From: LMUY01 sp965198565
GTDB lineage: Bacteria; Pseudomonadota; Alphaproteobacteria; Acetobacterales; Acetobacteraceae
DNA length: 64,000 nucleotides
Direction: 5' to 3'
Assembly: GCA_965198565.1 (NCBI GenBank)
Contig: OZ240665.1
Span: 1,178,001 to 1,242,000, forward strand
Part shown: piece by piece, positions 34,101 to 42,756 of the stretch
Layout: each line of letters starts with the position of its first letter
Numbering within the stretch: the stretch's first letter is position 1
Program-made: the position numbers and the translations under genes
The notes under the pieces: model-generated
What the model was told of the DNA's origin: nothing
What the model saw: the letters and a program-made list of their open reading frames with translations, nothing else
Databases searched by the model: none

Positions 34101-36313
34101 CCGCGTCAGTACTGCCGCGCGCCGTGGCGCATGTGACGCTGCACACCGCGCCCGGCGCATGGGTCAGCGTCGCGGCCGTCGATGAGGGTATTTTGCGCCT
34201 CACCAACTTCGCCACGCCGGACGCCGGGCCGCACTATTTCGGCCGCCGCCGCCTCGGCGTGGACATCCGCGACGATTGGGGGCGGTTGATCGCCCCCGCG
34301 GAGGGCACGGCCGCGGCGCTTCGCCAAGGCGGCGACGAGGGCGCTGCCGGGCGGCCCAACATCCCGCAACAGATCGTCTCGCTGTTCCAGCCGCCGATGC
34401 AGGCGGACGCGTCGGGCACTCTGGACGTCGCCCTGCCGTTCCCCGACTTCGCCGGCCAGGTCCGCCTGATGGCCATGGCCTGGGACGGCAACCGCCTGGG
34501 CTCGGCGGCGGCGGACATGTTCGTGCGTGACCCCCTGGTCGCCGAGCCGCTGCTGCCGCGCTATCTCGCACCCGGCGACACCGCCCAAATGAGCGTGCTG
34601 TTGCAGAATGTGGCGCTGCCCGGCGGCCCGGTCGCCGTGCGCGTCACCACCGACGGTCCGTTGGCTCTGCAGGGCGATGGCGCGTTGGCCGCAACCCTGG
34701 CCCAGGGCGCGCAATCCGTGCAGCCGCTGATGCTGCACGCCACCGGTGTCGGCACGGCCCATGTCATGTTGGATGTATCTGGCCCCGGCGGCTTCCACGC
34801 GGTGCATACCGCGGCACTGGATGTGCACTCCACACGGGGAGTGGACAGTGCGATCAGTGCCGCCGAGCTGCCCGCCGGAGCGACCGCCGCGCTGGCGCCG
34901 CAAACCGCATTGTTTCTCGGCGCCACGTGGAAGGCGAGCGCCAGCTTCGGCGCCCCCGTCCAGTATGACGTCAGCGCGATGGTGCGGTCGCTGAACGCCT
35001 ACCCGCTGTTCTGCCTGGAACAGGCGACCAGCAAGGGGTTTGCGCTCACCACGCTGGCCGATGGCGCGGTCGCCGGGCCGGACCGCGCCATTCGGCTGCA
35101 GCAGGCAGTGGAGAACGTGCTGGACCACCAGCGCTATGACGGCATGTTCGGCCTGTGGTCGGCCGATGACGACGCGGAGCCTTGGCTGTCGGCCTATGCC
35201 ACCGAGTTCCTGCTGCGCGCCAAGGCCGCGGGCGCCACGGTCGGCGACGCGGGGCTGGCGGATGCGCTCAAGGCCCAACTGGATGCGATCAACGGTGCCG
35301 GCACCGATCCGAAGGGTCTGACGCTTCAGGCTTACCGGCTGTATCTCGCCGCTCTGGCCGGGCAGCCGCGGGCGGGCGCCAGCCGCATCCTGTTTGCCAA
35401 CCTGGACAACCTCCCGCCGTTGGCGCAGGCGCAGCTAGCCATGGCGTTGGCGCTCAGCAACGACCGGCCACGCGCCGAGCAAGCCTTCGCCGCCGCCATC
35501 GCCAGCCCGGGTCGCAAGCCGTGGGACTACGACTACGGTGATGCCACGCGTGATGCGGCGGGCGTGGCGCTGCTGCTGAAGGAGAGCGGCCTGCTGCCGC
35601 AGCGCCTGCCGGACCTGATCGCCCGCCTGCCAGGCAGCAACACCAAGCCGTCCTCGCTCGACACCCAGCAGCAGGCCTGGCTGATCGCCGCCGCCGGCGC
35701 ACTGGGCCGCACCGGCGGGGTCACTCGGGTGAGCCTGGACGGGCACGCTTTGGCCCCCGCTCCCGTCGTGATGGTGTCGCTCACCGGCCCGGCGACGGCG
35801 CAGAACACCGGCGACCGCGCGATATGGCAGACCGTATCGGCCACCGGCGTGCTCGCCCAAGCCGCACCCGCCGGCCGTTCCGGCATGCGCATCTCCCGCC
35901 GCTTCTTCAACACCGACGGCTCGACGCTGGACCTGTCGCATCTGCGTCAGAATACCGTCTTCGTGCTGCTGCTGGAGGGTGCCGCCGATGATGGGCAGCC
36001 GCACCGGGCGCAACTGCTGCAAGGCCTGCCCGCGGGGTGGGAGATCGCCGGCCGGCTGTCCGCAGGCGACGTGCCTGGCATGCCGTGGCTCGGCACCCTT
36101 TCCAACACGGAGACGATGCAGGCCGCCGACGACCGCTACCAGGCGGTCATGGACCTGACCGAGGATCAGCCGTCGTTCCGCATCGCGGTGCGGCTGCGGG
36201 CCGTCACGCCGGGCAACTTCGAGATCCCTGGTGCCGAGCTGTCCGACATGTATCGGCCCGGCGTGTTTGCGCGCCAGGGCAACAACCGCCTCGACGTGCT
36301 GCCGCCGCCGTAG
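31199..36313 (+). CDS. Alpha-2-macroglobulin family protein with thioester (YfhM-like)
   Basis: A 1704-residue secreted or periplasmic protein. A Sec signal peptide ends at SHAARADD (residue 27); residues 50-180 are Ala-rich helical repeats; then come the MG beta-sandwich domains, with RGIYRPGETVQVMALLRD near 520. The thioester motif CLEQ is at residues 1272-1275 (PLFCLEQATSKGF), followed by the alpha/alpha toroid and a C-terminal receptor-like domain. Such proteins trap attacking proteases. There is no lipobox. AGAGGG precedes the ATG. It is followed after 1 base by pbpC, the standard partner, thought to mend the wall after damage. Confidence 0.92.
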   Translation: MASLSARPAWLGALLAILLASHAARADDFDLPGLDSESAEFAASLSHAYPTGGTAASKQQAETAATASIMRNDWNAAAAALESRAGQSPADARVWLQLSQAELRRSPPQPPKALDAAWQSYLIADEDDNRAAAMIAAAQALLAQGRPAQAGQALSQAVALAPDNAGYKRMLADANQAAGLLIARVRTEVDADPPRACIIFNVPPSRRNDFHPEDWVRLDPPLPDAAITHEGDAICISGLPLAATTRAILRQGLPGESGLIMKTESTAALAMGNRSPLLSFDNRMFLLPRGQAPRIVLTSTNVASVKLGIVLFTERTMLPWTQQNTLGKPIDSYLASELGKDQARVVWSGRVTLPGFTPNARLHTVLPLPTDTMGTPGLYAVTVQPDDGQSLDAAEAVQPVLRTDLAPTVWRGSDGLTVQVRGYSDAKPRPGVALRLMAQNNDILAEANTDADGMAHFAAPLLQGPGVMAPAAIQGTLPGTPDDFVSLDLGAAAFDLSDRGVTGAPQPGPLDGFVWSDRGIYRPGETVQVMALLRDAAGQPVDRAAHIRIKRPNGSVFSDTVVQPGGGASLHLAVALSNGAAVGAWTAELLADPNGAPVGETQFKVDAFVPDRMAVQLGALPAQLVAGSTTPLAVDARYLYGAPAANLSGSAELQLGFAPQPPDALAGYQVGLADEVFAPQAATLVLPDTDDAGHTTLPLTLQTAPDTTHPVQATLTVSVNDPSGRATHATATLPVRPAVPLIGIKPAFDGAVDAGSEAAFDIAAIDPDGRRIALPARLRLVRERPDWRLVVRGNLATYETVWRDEPLETHDVTIPASGALHFARKLDFGRYRLEVMQPSGLAASSVRFRSGWASSDSPDVPDRADVSADRRAYAPGRSARVHVAAPFAGPATLLVMTDHVLATRNVDVPAGGADFDVPVDADWGPGAYVAVHVFRGGSDTSRPDRAIGLVWLGIDPASRKLAVTFDAPASVLPRAVAHVTLHTAPGAWVSVAAVDEGILRLTNFATPDAGPHYFGRRRLGVDIRDDWGRLIAPAEGTAAALRQGGDEGAAGRPNIPQQIVSLFQPPMQADASGTLDVALPFPDFAGQVRLMAMAWDGNRLGSAAADMFVRDPLVAEPLLPRYLAPGDTAQMSVLLQNVALPGGPVAVRVTTDGPLALQGDGALAATLAQGAQSVQPLMLHATGVGTAHVMLDVSGPGGFHAVHTAALDVHSTRGVDSAISAAELPAGATAALAPQTALFLGATWKASASFGAPVQYDVSAMVRSLNAYPLFCLEQATSKGFALTTLADGAVAGPDRAIRLQQAVENVLDHQRYDGMFGLWSADDDAEPWLSAYATEFLLRAKAAGATVGDAGLADALKAQLDAINGAGTDPKGLTLQAYRLYLAALAGQPRAGASRILFANLDNLPPLAQAQLAMALALSNDRPRAEQAFAAAIASPGRKPWDYDYGDATRDAAGVALLLKESGLLPQRLPDLIARLPGSNTKPSSLDTQQQAWLIAAAGALGRTGGVTRVSLDGHALAPAPVVMVSLTGPATAQNTGDRAIWQTVSATGVLAQAAPAGRSGMRISRRFFNTDGSTLDLSHLRQNTVFVLLLEGAADDGQPHRAQLLQGLPAGWEIAGRLSAGDVPGMPWLGTLSNTETMQAADDRYQAVMDLTEDQPSFRIAVRLRAVTPGNFEIPGAELSDMYRPGVFARQGNNRLDVLPPP

Positions 36314-36314
36314 C

Positions 36315-38267
36315 ATGCAGCGCCTGCTCCTGGCCGGAGCGGTCACCCTGGCGCTGGCCGTCGCCGGGTTCGCCGTGCTGGACCGCGCGTTCCCGCCCGA
36401 TCTATCACGGCTGCGCCAGGCGGGCGCCGAAATCCTCGACCGCAACGGCCGAACCCTGGCCATGCTGCCCGCGCCGGGAGGGGTTTGGCGCCTGCGCACG
36501 GCGGCCGATCAGGTCTCCCCCGCGCTGTTGGACCTGCTGGTGCACACCGAGGATCGGCGATTCTACCAGCATGGCGGCGTCGACGCCGGGTCGGTGCTGC
36601 GCGCAGCCTGGCAATGGGTGCGCGCTGGGCGGGTGGTCTCGGGCGGCTCCACGCTCACCATGCAGGCGGCACGGCTGCTGGAGCCCCGCCCCCGCACGCT
36701 GCGCAGCAAGCTGGTCGAGGCGTTCCGCGCCGTCCAACTGGAGGAACGCTTCAGCAAGCGCGACATCCTCGGCATCTGGCTGACCTTGGCCCCATTCGGC
36801 GGCAACCTCGAAGGCGTGCGCGCCGCCTCGCAAGCCTGGTTCGGCAAGCGCCCGGCAGCCTTGGACCCGGCAGAGGCGGCGCTGCTGGTCGCCATCCCGC
36901 GCCGCCCCGAAGCGCTCCGCCCCGACCGGCACCCCGAGCGGGCGCTCGCATTGCGCAATCGCCTGCTCGCGGGTTGGCCCGGCGCCGGTCCGCAGGATTA
37001 TGCCGAGGACTCGGCCGAGCCCGTGCCGCTGGCCCGCACACCCTTTCCTCGCCATGCCGAACCTGCCCTGCGCCGGATGCTTGCGGCCTTGCCCCAGCCG
37101 GACGGCGTGGTGACCACGCTCGACCTGCCGCTGCAGGTGGCCATGGAGCGCCTGGTGGCGGACAGGCTGGCCCGGCTGCCGCCGCACGTGGCGATGGCCG
37201 CGTTGGTCGCCGATGCAAGCAGCCGGTCGGTGCTGGCAGCGGTCTCCGGCGGGCCCGGCAGCCTGGACCTGACGGCCGCCTCCCGCTCGCCCGGCTCGGC
37301 GCTCAAGCCGCTCCTATACGGGATTGCCTTTCAGGACGGGCTGGTCACGCCTTCCACCCCGGTGAGCGACCTGCCGCGCCATTTCGGCGGGTATTCGCCG
37401 GAAAACTTCGACCGCAGCTTCGCCGGCTCTGTCACCGCCGCGGAGGCGCTGCGGCGGTCGCTGAACCTGCCGGCCGTGGCACTGCTGGATCGTATCGGCC
37501 CGACCCGCTTCGCCGCCCGGCTGGATGCTGCGGGCGCCCGGCTGCAACTGCCCCCCGGCGCCGCGCCGAGTCTGCCTTTGGCGCTCGGCGGCGCCGGCAT
37601 CCAGCTCCGCGACTTGCTGCGCCTGTATGCCGCCCTTGCCACCGACGGCACCAGCCTGCCGCTTGCCTGGCAGCCCGGTGCAGCCGGCGGTGCGGGCGTT
37701 CCTCTGCTCCAGCGCAGCGCCGCCAACCTGGTGGCCCAAGCGATCACGCGAGATTTCCCGGATGGCGGTCCCACCGGCGTTGCCTGGAAGACTGGCACCA
37801 GTTGGGGCGGCCGCGACGCCTGGGCCATGGGGTTTGACGCCCGCAGCGTCGCCGGTGTGTGGCTTGGACGCCCGGATGGCACCGCCGTTCCGGGCTTCAC
37901 CGGCGTACGCACGGCGCTCCCCGTGCTGGCCGACGTGTTCGGCCTGCTGCCCCCCGCGCCGCGCCCGGCCACGCCTGCGGCCGCTGCGCCGGGCACCTTG
38001 GCCGCGACGGGCGCTTCGGTTGCGCTTGGCACTGGCGTTCAACTGCTCTTCCCGCCCCCTGGTGCCACCCTCTCGGCCGACGGCCCGGTGCCGCTGCGTG
38101 CCATGGGCGGCCTCCGGCCCCTGGTGTTCGCCGTGAACGGCAGCGCTGTCCCTTCGATGCCGGCGAGCCGCAGCACCGCCTGGACGCCCTCGAGTCCTGG
38201 TTTCTACACCGTCACGGTGCAGGATGCCGCTGGCACCATCGCCCGCGCACAGGTTCGCGTCCGCTAA
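36315..38267 (+). CDS. pbpC: Penicillin-binding protein 1C
   Basis: A 650-residue bifunctional peptidoglycan synthase. It has an N-terminal membrane anchor (residues 3-22), then a glycosyltransferase domain with catalytic Glu79 in HTEDRRFYQHGGVD and GGSTLTMQAARLL. The transpeptidase domain carries SALK (Ser328), SLN (382-384) and KTG (492-494). A BiPBP-type C-terminal beta domain (about 560-650) follows a Pro/Ala linker. The true start is the ATG at 36315, one base after the A2M stop. Confidence 0.93.
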   Translation: MQRLLLAGAVTLALAVAGFAVLDRAFPPDLSRLRQAGAEILDRNGRTLAMLPAPGGVWRLRTAADQVSPALLDLLVHTEDRRFYQHGGVDAGSVLRAAWQWVRAGRVVSGGSTLTMQAARLLEPRPRTLRSKLVEAFRAVQLEERFSKRDILGIWLTLAPFGGNLEGVRAASQAWFGKRPAALDPAEAALLVAIPRRPEALRPDRHPERALALRNRLLAGWPGAGPQDYAEDSAEPVPLARTPFPRHAEPALRRMLAALPQPDGVVTTLDLPLQVAMERLVADRLARLPPHVAMAALVADASSRSVLAAVSGGPGSLDLTAASRSPGSALKPLLYGIAFQDGLVTPSTPVSDLPRHFGGYSPENFDRSFAGSVTAAEALRRSLNLPAVALLDRIGPTRFAARLDAAGARLQLPPGAAPSLPLALGGAGIQLRDLLRLYAALATDGTSLPLAWQPGAAGGAGVPLLQRSAANLVAQAITRDFPDGGPTGVAWKTGTSWGGRDAWAMGFDARSVAGVWLGRPDGTAVPGFTGVRTALPVLADVFGLLPPAPRPATPAAAAPGTLAATGASVALGTGVQLLFPPPGATLSADGPVPLRAMGGLRPLVFAVNGSAVPSMPASRSTAWTPSSPGFYTVTVQDAAGTIARAQVRVR

Positions 38268-38516
38268 GGAGCGTCATGCAGGCTCGAGCGTCGGGTTGAA
38301 CAACGCCCCCTGCAGCACCGCTGCCCCGGCGTCGCATGATCCTCGAGGAGATCGCCGCAGAGTCGCCGGCGTGCGCCAAGCGGATATGGGCTCGAGCGGG
38401 CCGGGCGGCACGGTATTGCTTAATAACCGGGGACGGTTACCTGGAGTGCGCCCGCGGTGGACAGGATGATGCGAAGCAATTGCCCCCCTGCTGGTGGGCC
38501 TTACAGGAGTGAGGCC

Positions 38517-38943
38517 ATGGCCAAGCACCGCGTCCATAGCATTCGAGTTCAAACGCCAACTCGTCGCGGAGTATACCGCGGGAGAAACCCTGCACGCCCT
38601 CGCCAAGCGGCATGATGTCAGCCGCAACCTGATCCGCATCTGGATAGGCAAGGCAGAGGCGGTGCGTTCGACGACGAAGTCGAAGCCGCCAACCTGCTCA
38701 CCGAGTACGAGGCGAGGATCGTTGCTCTGGAACGTCTTGTCGGACGCCAGGCGCTGGAGTTCTTTATCTAAAGGGGGTTCTGAAGCACGGTCGATCGAGC
38801 AGAAGCGTGCCTACGTCCGTCATCACCGGCCCCCTGGCCTCAGCGTCACCCGGGGATGTCGGCTGATGGGCCTGGCTCGCTCGACCTACCACGATGTACT
38901 GACGGCGCCTGCGCCGGACGATGCGGTCATCAGCCGGATCAGG
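38517..38943 (+). pseudogene. IS3-family orfA and start of orfB, multiply frameshifted
   Basis: Pieces of an IS3-type OrfA appear in three frames: MAKHRVHS from 38517; FEFKRQLVAEYTAGETLHAL and RHDVSRNLIRIWIGKAEA; then GAFDDEVEAANLLTEYEARI and LVGRQALEF. A fourth shift leads to LKGVLKHGR and OrfB-like GCRLMGLARSTYHDVL. It ends abruptly near 38943. At least three frameshifts make it inactive. Confidence 0.75.
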
Positions 38944-38953
38944 GGAACGCGAC

Positions 38954-39134
38954 TTTCGTAGCGCCATCGCGGCCACGAACGGGTCGACCATGTCGCTGAC
39001 CGAAATCTGGCCGAGGTCGATGCGCTCGCGCTCCGCCTGGTCGAGCAGGAGCTCCAGCGGCCCATCGAAGCCGTCGAGGTGCAGCTCAGGGGTGGTCGGT
39101 ACCCGCGGCGGTGTTTCCCAGTCGTCCCACAGGG
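38954..39134 (-). pseudogene. scpA fragment (segregation and condensation protein A, N-terminus)
   Basis: The minus strand reads DPLWDDWETPPRVPTTPELH, LDGFDGPLELLLDQAERERI, DLGQISVSDMVDPFVAAMAL. This is the conserved N-terminus of ScpA, the kleisin that bridges SMC heads. About 58 residues survive of a protein of roughly 250. It is sandwiched between IS3 and IS21 remnants, so it was probably captured or left behind by a rearrangement; a full scpA must exist elsewhere if the organism uses SMC-ScpAB. Confidence 0.75.
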
Positions 39135-39605
39135 GATCGGCTGGCTGGTTATATTATGCGCGAGCTCAAGTTCGTCGGCATGAAAGCCGCTTACGACGAA
39201 GTGCTGAGCAACGCGCTCAAGCGCCAGCACGCGGCACAGGACATCGCCGGCAGCCTGTTGCAGGCCGAGATCGCAGAGAAGCAGGCGCGATCGATCCGCT
39301 ACCAGGTAACGGCTGCCAAGCTGCCGTTGATCAAGGAGATCGCCGAGTTCGACTTTTCCGGCACGCCAATCAACGAAGGCCTGGTGCGTGACATGGCCAC
39401 AGGATCGTTCCTGGACAGCCAACGCAACGCCGTGCTGGTCGGCGGCACCGGCACGGGCAAGACGCACCTGTCGGTAGCGATCGCGCTCAGCTGTATTCGG
39501 CTCGGACGCCGGGTCCGATTCTATACCGTAATCGACCTGGTCAACCGGCTCGAGACCGAAGCCCGCACCGGAAAGACCGGGCGTCTGGCCGAGCAGCTCA
39601 TGCGC
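39129..39605 (+). pseudogene. istB: IS21 helper ATPase IstB, C-terminally truncated
   Basis: GDRLAGYIMRELKFVGMKAA opens the IstB N-terminus; Walker A follows as VGGTGTGKTHLSVAIA and then VIDLVNRLETEARTGKTGRL. Relatives continue with the Walker B block, but here the frame changes after AEQLMR into another element at about 39602. The normal start codon, a few residues upstream of GDRLAGY, is also missing. Confidence 0.85.
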
Positions 39606-39712
39606 GCGGCCGCTGCACGGTCTGTCTCCTGCCGCGCGCGCTTGCGTAACTCCACCGCAGAGAGATCATCGCGGATCACCAGTCGTATGCCGTTCATCAT
39701 CATCCCACCCAA
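39602..39712 (-). pseudogene. IS630-family transposase, N-terminal scrap
   Basis: Reading minus: MNGIRLVIRDDLSAVELRKR, ARQETDRAAAARM. This is the start of an IS630 transposase of a different lineage from the copy at 27-28 kb. It is cut where istB begins. Confidence 0.65.
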
Positions 39713-39866
39713 CAGGTCAGGCCAAAACCGAACCAGAGCCGCACGAGCCGCACCAAATCACACCCAACTCAACACCGGGGATGACTGGTATAAGACCGGC
39801 GTCACGGGCGGCGGCAATGAGCGCGGCTGCGGTTGGAGTCGCTGAGGTCGTCCGCCGTCTCGCGGC

Positions 39867-39910
39867 TCAAAGCGCGGTATAGTCGCCATCGGCCATGACG
39901 AGGGTCCCGG
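39867..39910 (-). pseudogene. Possible C-terminal scrap of an SDR gene
   Basis: Directly downstream of the dctP stop, the minus strand reads LTGTLVMADGDYTAL then a stop, like the C-terminal end of short-chain dehydrogenases (TG..V.DGGYTAL). Only about 14 codons remain. It would fit a fourth SDR gene of this cluster lost when the IS elements to the left rearranged. Low certainty because of the length. Confidence 0.35.
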
Positions 39911-40921
39911 TCAGGTCAGCTTGCCGGAGGCTTTTTCCAGCATCGCCCAAGCCTCGTCGCCGAACGACGCCTTCCACTGCTTGTAGAACCCGGCCTGCCG
40001 CAGCGCGTCCTGGAACGACTCGCGGGCCGGAGTGTTGAACACCAAGCCCTTGCCTTGCAGTGACGCCTGCACACCGTCGTTCATCTTCGCGATGGCGGCA
40101 CGCTCGTCCTCGGCGGCCTGGTTCACGTTCTTGGCGACGATCGCCTGCACGTCCGGCGGCATGGCGTTCCAGGCGGCGCGGTTGAACAGCACCCAGTAGC
40201 CATCCCACATGTGGTTGGTCATCGAGCAGTATTTCTGCACCTCGTAGAGCTTGGTGGTGTCGATCACCACCAGCGGGTTTTCCTCCGCGTCGACGATATG
40301 GGTTTGCAGGGCGGAGTAGGTCTCGGCGAAGTTGATGCTGGTCGGTGCCGAGCCGAACGCCTTGAACATCGACGTCCAGAGCGCGCTGACGGGCACGCGG
40401 ATCTTCAGGCCTTGCAGGTCCTTCGCGGTGGTGATCGGCCCCGTGCTGGTGGTGACCTGGCGGAAGCCGTTGTCCCACATGCGGTCCATCACGATCACGC
40501 CGGCCTTGGTGATCTGTGCGCGCACGTAACTGCCCAAGTCGCCGTCCATGGCCTTCCATACGGCGGCGTAATCGGGGAATGCGAAGCCCACTCCGTCGAT
40601 GGCACTTGCCGGGACGAGGATGCTGAGGATCAGGCCGGGGATCAGCTCCATCTCGAGCGCGCCGCCGCGCAGCTGGCTCAGCATGTCCGTGTCGCCACCC
40701 AACTGGCTGTCCGGGAAAATCTGGATGTCGACCCGGCCATCGGTTTGCGTCTTGATGCGGCTGGCCATCTTGGAGGCTTCGATATAGACGGGATGGCTGG
40801 TGGGAACGGTCGTGCCGAACTTGTAGTTGAACTGCGCCGCCTTGGCCGGGCGGATGATGGCGGGCATGGCAAGCGCAGCAGTGGCTGCGGACAGCAGGCT
40901 ACGCCGGGCGATGGTGGTCAT
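39911..40921 (-). CDS. TRAP transporter substrate-binding protein DctP
   Basis: A 336-residue periplasmic binding protein. A twin-arginine-like signal (ARRSLLSAATAALAMPAI) is followed by FGTTVPTSHPVYIEASKMA, and LKIRVPVSALW contains the conserved Arg that pairs with the ligand carboxylate in DctP proteins. GGAGGAAGG lies just before the ATG at 40921. Its membrane partner is the fused DctQM gene at 43588-45456, unusually separated from it by three SDR genes. Confidence 0.9.
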   Translation of the reverse strand: MTTIARRSLLSAATAALAMPAIIRPAKAAQFNYKFGTTVPTSHPVYIEASKMASRIKTQTDGRVDIQIFPDSQLGGDTDMLSQLRGGALEMELIPGLILSILVPASAIDGVGFAFPDYAAVWKAMDGDLGSYVRAQITKAGVIVMDRMWDNGFRQVTTSTGPITTAKDLQGLKIRVPVSALWTSMFKAFGSAPTSINFAETYSALQTHIVDAEENPLVVIDTTKLYEVQKYCSMTNHMWDGYWVLFNRAAWNAMPPDVQAIVAKNVNQAAEDERAAIAKMNDGVQASLQGKGLVFNTPARESFQDALRQAGFYKQWKASFGDEAWAMLEKASGKLT

Positions 40922-41082
40922 GCGGCCTTCCTCCAAATCTTGTTGATCTCGTTGTTGCAGATGATTAACCCGGTAAACTATCTTGCGCTAGCCCGAGTTT
41001 GGTTCTCTGCTCGCTTTCGAGCGGTGCGCGGCTCGATGCAGCCCATCCAGAGGCACCCGCTCCACAGCGAAGGAATATAAGA

Positions 41083-41832
41083 ATGGCTGGTTCCCTGCAT
41101 GGCAAGATCGCCTTGGTGACGGGCGGCATTTCCGGGATCGGGGCTGCCATCGCGGCCGTGTTCGCCGCGGAGGGCGCCAAGGTGATCGCCGCCGACATCA
41201 ACGCCAGCAGCAAGACCATCGGGGACGAGAGCATCGCCCCGATCTGGTGCGACGTCGCTCAGCAGGACTCCTGCAACGGCCTGGCGGACGCCATCAAGCA
41301 GCGCCACGGCCGGCTCGACATCCTGGTGAACTCGGCCGGCATCGGCGCCGACCTGTCGTTCCTCGACACTCCGGTGGACGTGTTCGACCGGGTCTATTCC
41401 GTCAACCTTAGGGGCACCTTCCTGATCGGCCAGGCCGCGGCCCGGCTGATGTGCGACGGCGGGGCCGGCAGCATCGTCAACCTGTCCAGTGTGTCGGGCA
41501 TGCGCGGCAATCTCGGGCGCGCCGCCTATGGCGCGTCCAAGGCCGGCGTGGTGCTGCTGAGCCAGGTCATGGCGGTGGAACTGGCGTCCAAGGGCATCCG
41601 GGTGAACGTGATCTCGCCGGGCCCGATCGAGACGCCGCTTGCGGCGGCCGTGCACGACCAGGCGATCCGCGATGCCTGGGGCCGCTTCGTGCCGATGCGC
41701 CGCTATGGCCAGCCGGACGAGATCGCGTCGGCGGCGTTGTTCCTGTCCTCCGACGCGGCCAGCTACATCACCGGACAGGTGCTCGCGGTCGATGGCGGCT
41801 TCATTGGCGGCGGCCTGGTAACCAAGCAATAG
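41083..41832 (+). CDS. SDR-family oxidoreductase
   Basis: A 249-residue classical SDR: TGGISGIG, ILVNSAGIG, catalytic Ser in NLSSVSGM, YGASKAG and TGQVLAVDGGF. AAGGA precedes the ATG at 41083. It diverges from dctP across 161 bases and is followed after 90 bases by another SDR gene. The likely substrate is a hydroxy-acid or its CoA ester, inferred from the cluster only. Confidence 0.88.
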   Translation: MAGSLHGKIALVTGGISGIGAAIAAVFAAEGAKVIAADINASSKTIGDESIAPIWCDVAQQDSCNGLADAIKQRHGRLDILVNSAGIGADLSFLDTPVDVFDRVYSVNLRGTFLIGQAAARLMCDGGAGSIVNLSSVSGMRGNLGRAAYGASKAGVVLLSQVMAVELASKGIRVNVISPGPIETPLAAAVHDQAIRDAWGRFVPMRRYGQPDEIASAALFLSSDAASYITGQVLAVDGGFIGGGLVTKQ

Positions 41833-41922
41833 AGCAGATCCGCCCTGACTGGAATCAGTCATGCGGTGAAGATGCTCAACAAAACAAAGGGCTTAGCGGC
41901 AGGCAGGAATGGAACGCGCGAC

Positions 41923-42687
41923 ATGACATCGGATGCAGCAGGCCGCATTGGGCCGGCGAGCGTGGTCCTCATCACGGGCGCCAGCAGCGGCATCGGCGAG
42001 GCGGTTGCCCTGGCGCTGGCCCCGCTGGGCTGCCGCATGGTGCTGACGGCCCGGCGGGCCGACCGGCTCGCCGGCGTCGTCGCGGCGGTCGGGCCCAACG
42101 CCCTGGCCTGGCCCATGGACATGCGCGACGACGCGGCGGTGGATGCGCTGCCGGCCTGCCTGCCGGACGCGTTCCGCGCGGTGGACGTGCTGGTCAACAA
42201 CGCCGGGCACGACGTGGGCGGGCGGCAGCCGTTCGTCGGCGGCGCCACGGACGATTGGAGCGACATCATCGACACCAATGTGCGCGCGGCCCTGCGGGTA
42301 ACGCGCGCGGTGCTGCCCGGCATGGTGCAGCGCTGCAAGGGCGACATCGTCAACATGGGATCTACCTCCGGCATCAAGTCCTACGCTAACATCGCGGCCT
42401 ATGGCGCGAGCAAGGCGGCGCTGCACATGTTCAGCGACAACCTGCGCACGGAACTTTCAGGCACGGGCGTGCGGGTGATCGAGCTGCAACCCGGCCCGGT
42501 CCGCAGCGGCTTTGCCGAGGCGCGGCTGCGGGGCGACGAAGCCGCCATCCAGCAGTACTGGAAGGAAATGAGCGGCGACATGCCCCTGGAATCGAGCGAC
42601 GTGGCGGACACCGTGGTGTTCGCGCTGACCCGCCCGCCGCACGTTACGCTCAGCTCGATCGTGATGCAGCCATCCAGCAAGTGCTGA
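41923..42687 (+). CDS. SDR-family oxidoreductase (YdfG/serine dehydrogenase-like)
   Basis: A 254-residue SDR: TGASSGIGEAVALAL, MVLTARRADRL, VDVLVNNAGHD, NMGSTSG and YGASKAALHMFSDNLRTEL, with a long substrate loop GPVRSGFAEARL. This is the layout of the YdfG-type subfamily acting on small hydroxy acids. I chose the ATG at 41923 (GGAA upstream); a GTG at 41866 is in frame. The C-terminus HVTLSSIVMQPSSK is typical of that subgroup. Confidence 0.85.
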   Translation: MTSDAAGRIGPASVVLITGASSGIGEAVALALAPLGCRMVLTARRADRLAGVVAAVGPNALAWPMDMRDDAAVDALPACLPDAFRAVDVLVNNAGHDVGGRQPFVGGATDDWSDIIDTNVRAALRVTRAVLPGMVQRCKGDIVNMGSTSGIKSYANIAAYGASKAALHMFSDNLRTELSGTGVRVIELQPGPVRSGFAEARLRGDEAAIQQYWKEMSGDMPLESSDVADTVVFALTRPPHVTLSSIVMQPSSKC

Positions 42688-42688
42688 G

Positions 42689-42719
42689 GGTGGGCTTTAG
42701 CCCAGGGCGTCAGCCCACC
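42689..42719. terminator. Hairpin between convergent SDR genes, probable terminator
   Basis: GGTGGGCT (42689-42696) can pair with AGCCCACC (42712-42719), or TGGGCT with AGCCCA (42699-42704) as a tighter hairpin. It lies directly after the stop of the plus-strand SDR and before the stop of the minus-strand one. The shorter core TGGGCTTNAGCCCA also occurs at 54641-54656. Confidence 0.5.
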
Positions 42720-42756
42720 GTCTCGTGCCAGCGCCAATGGGGTGATAGATACTAAT

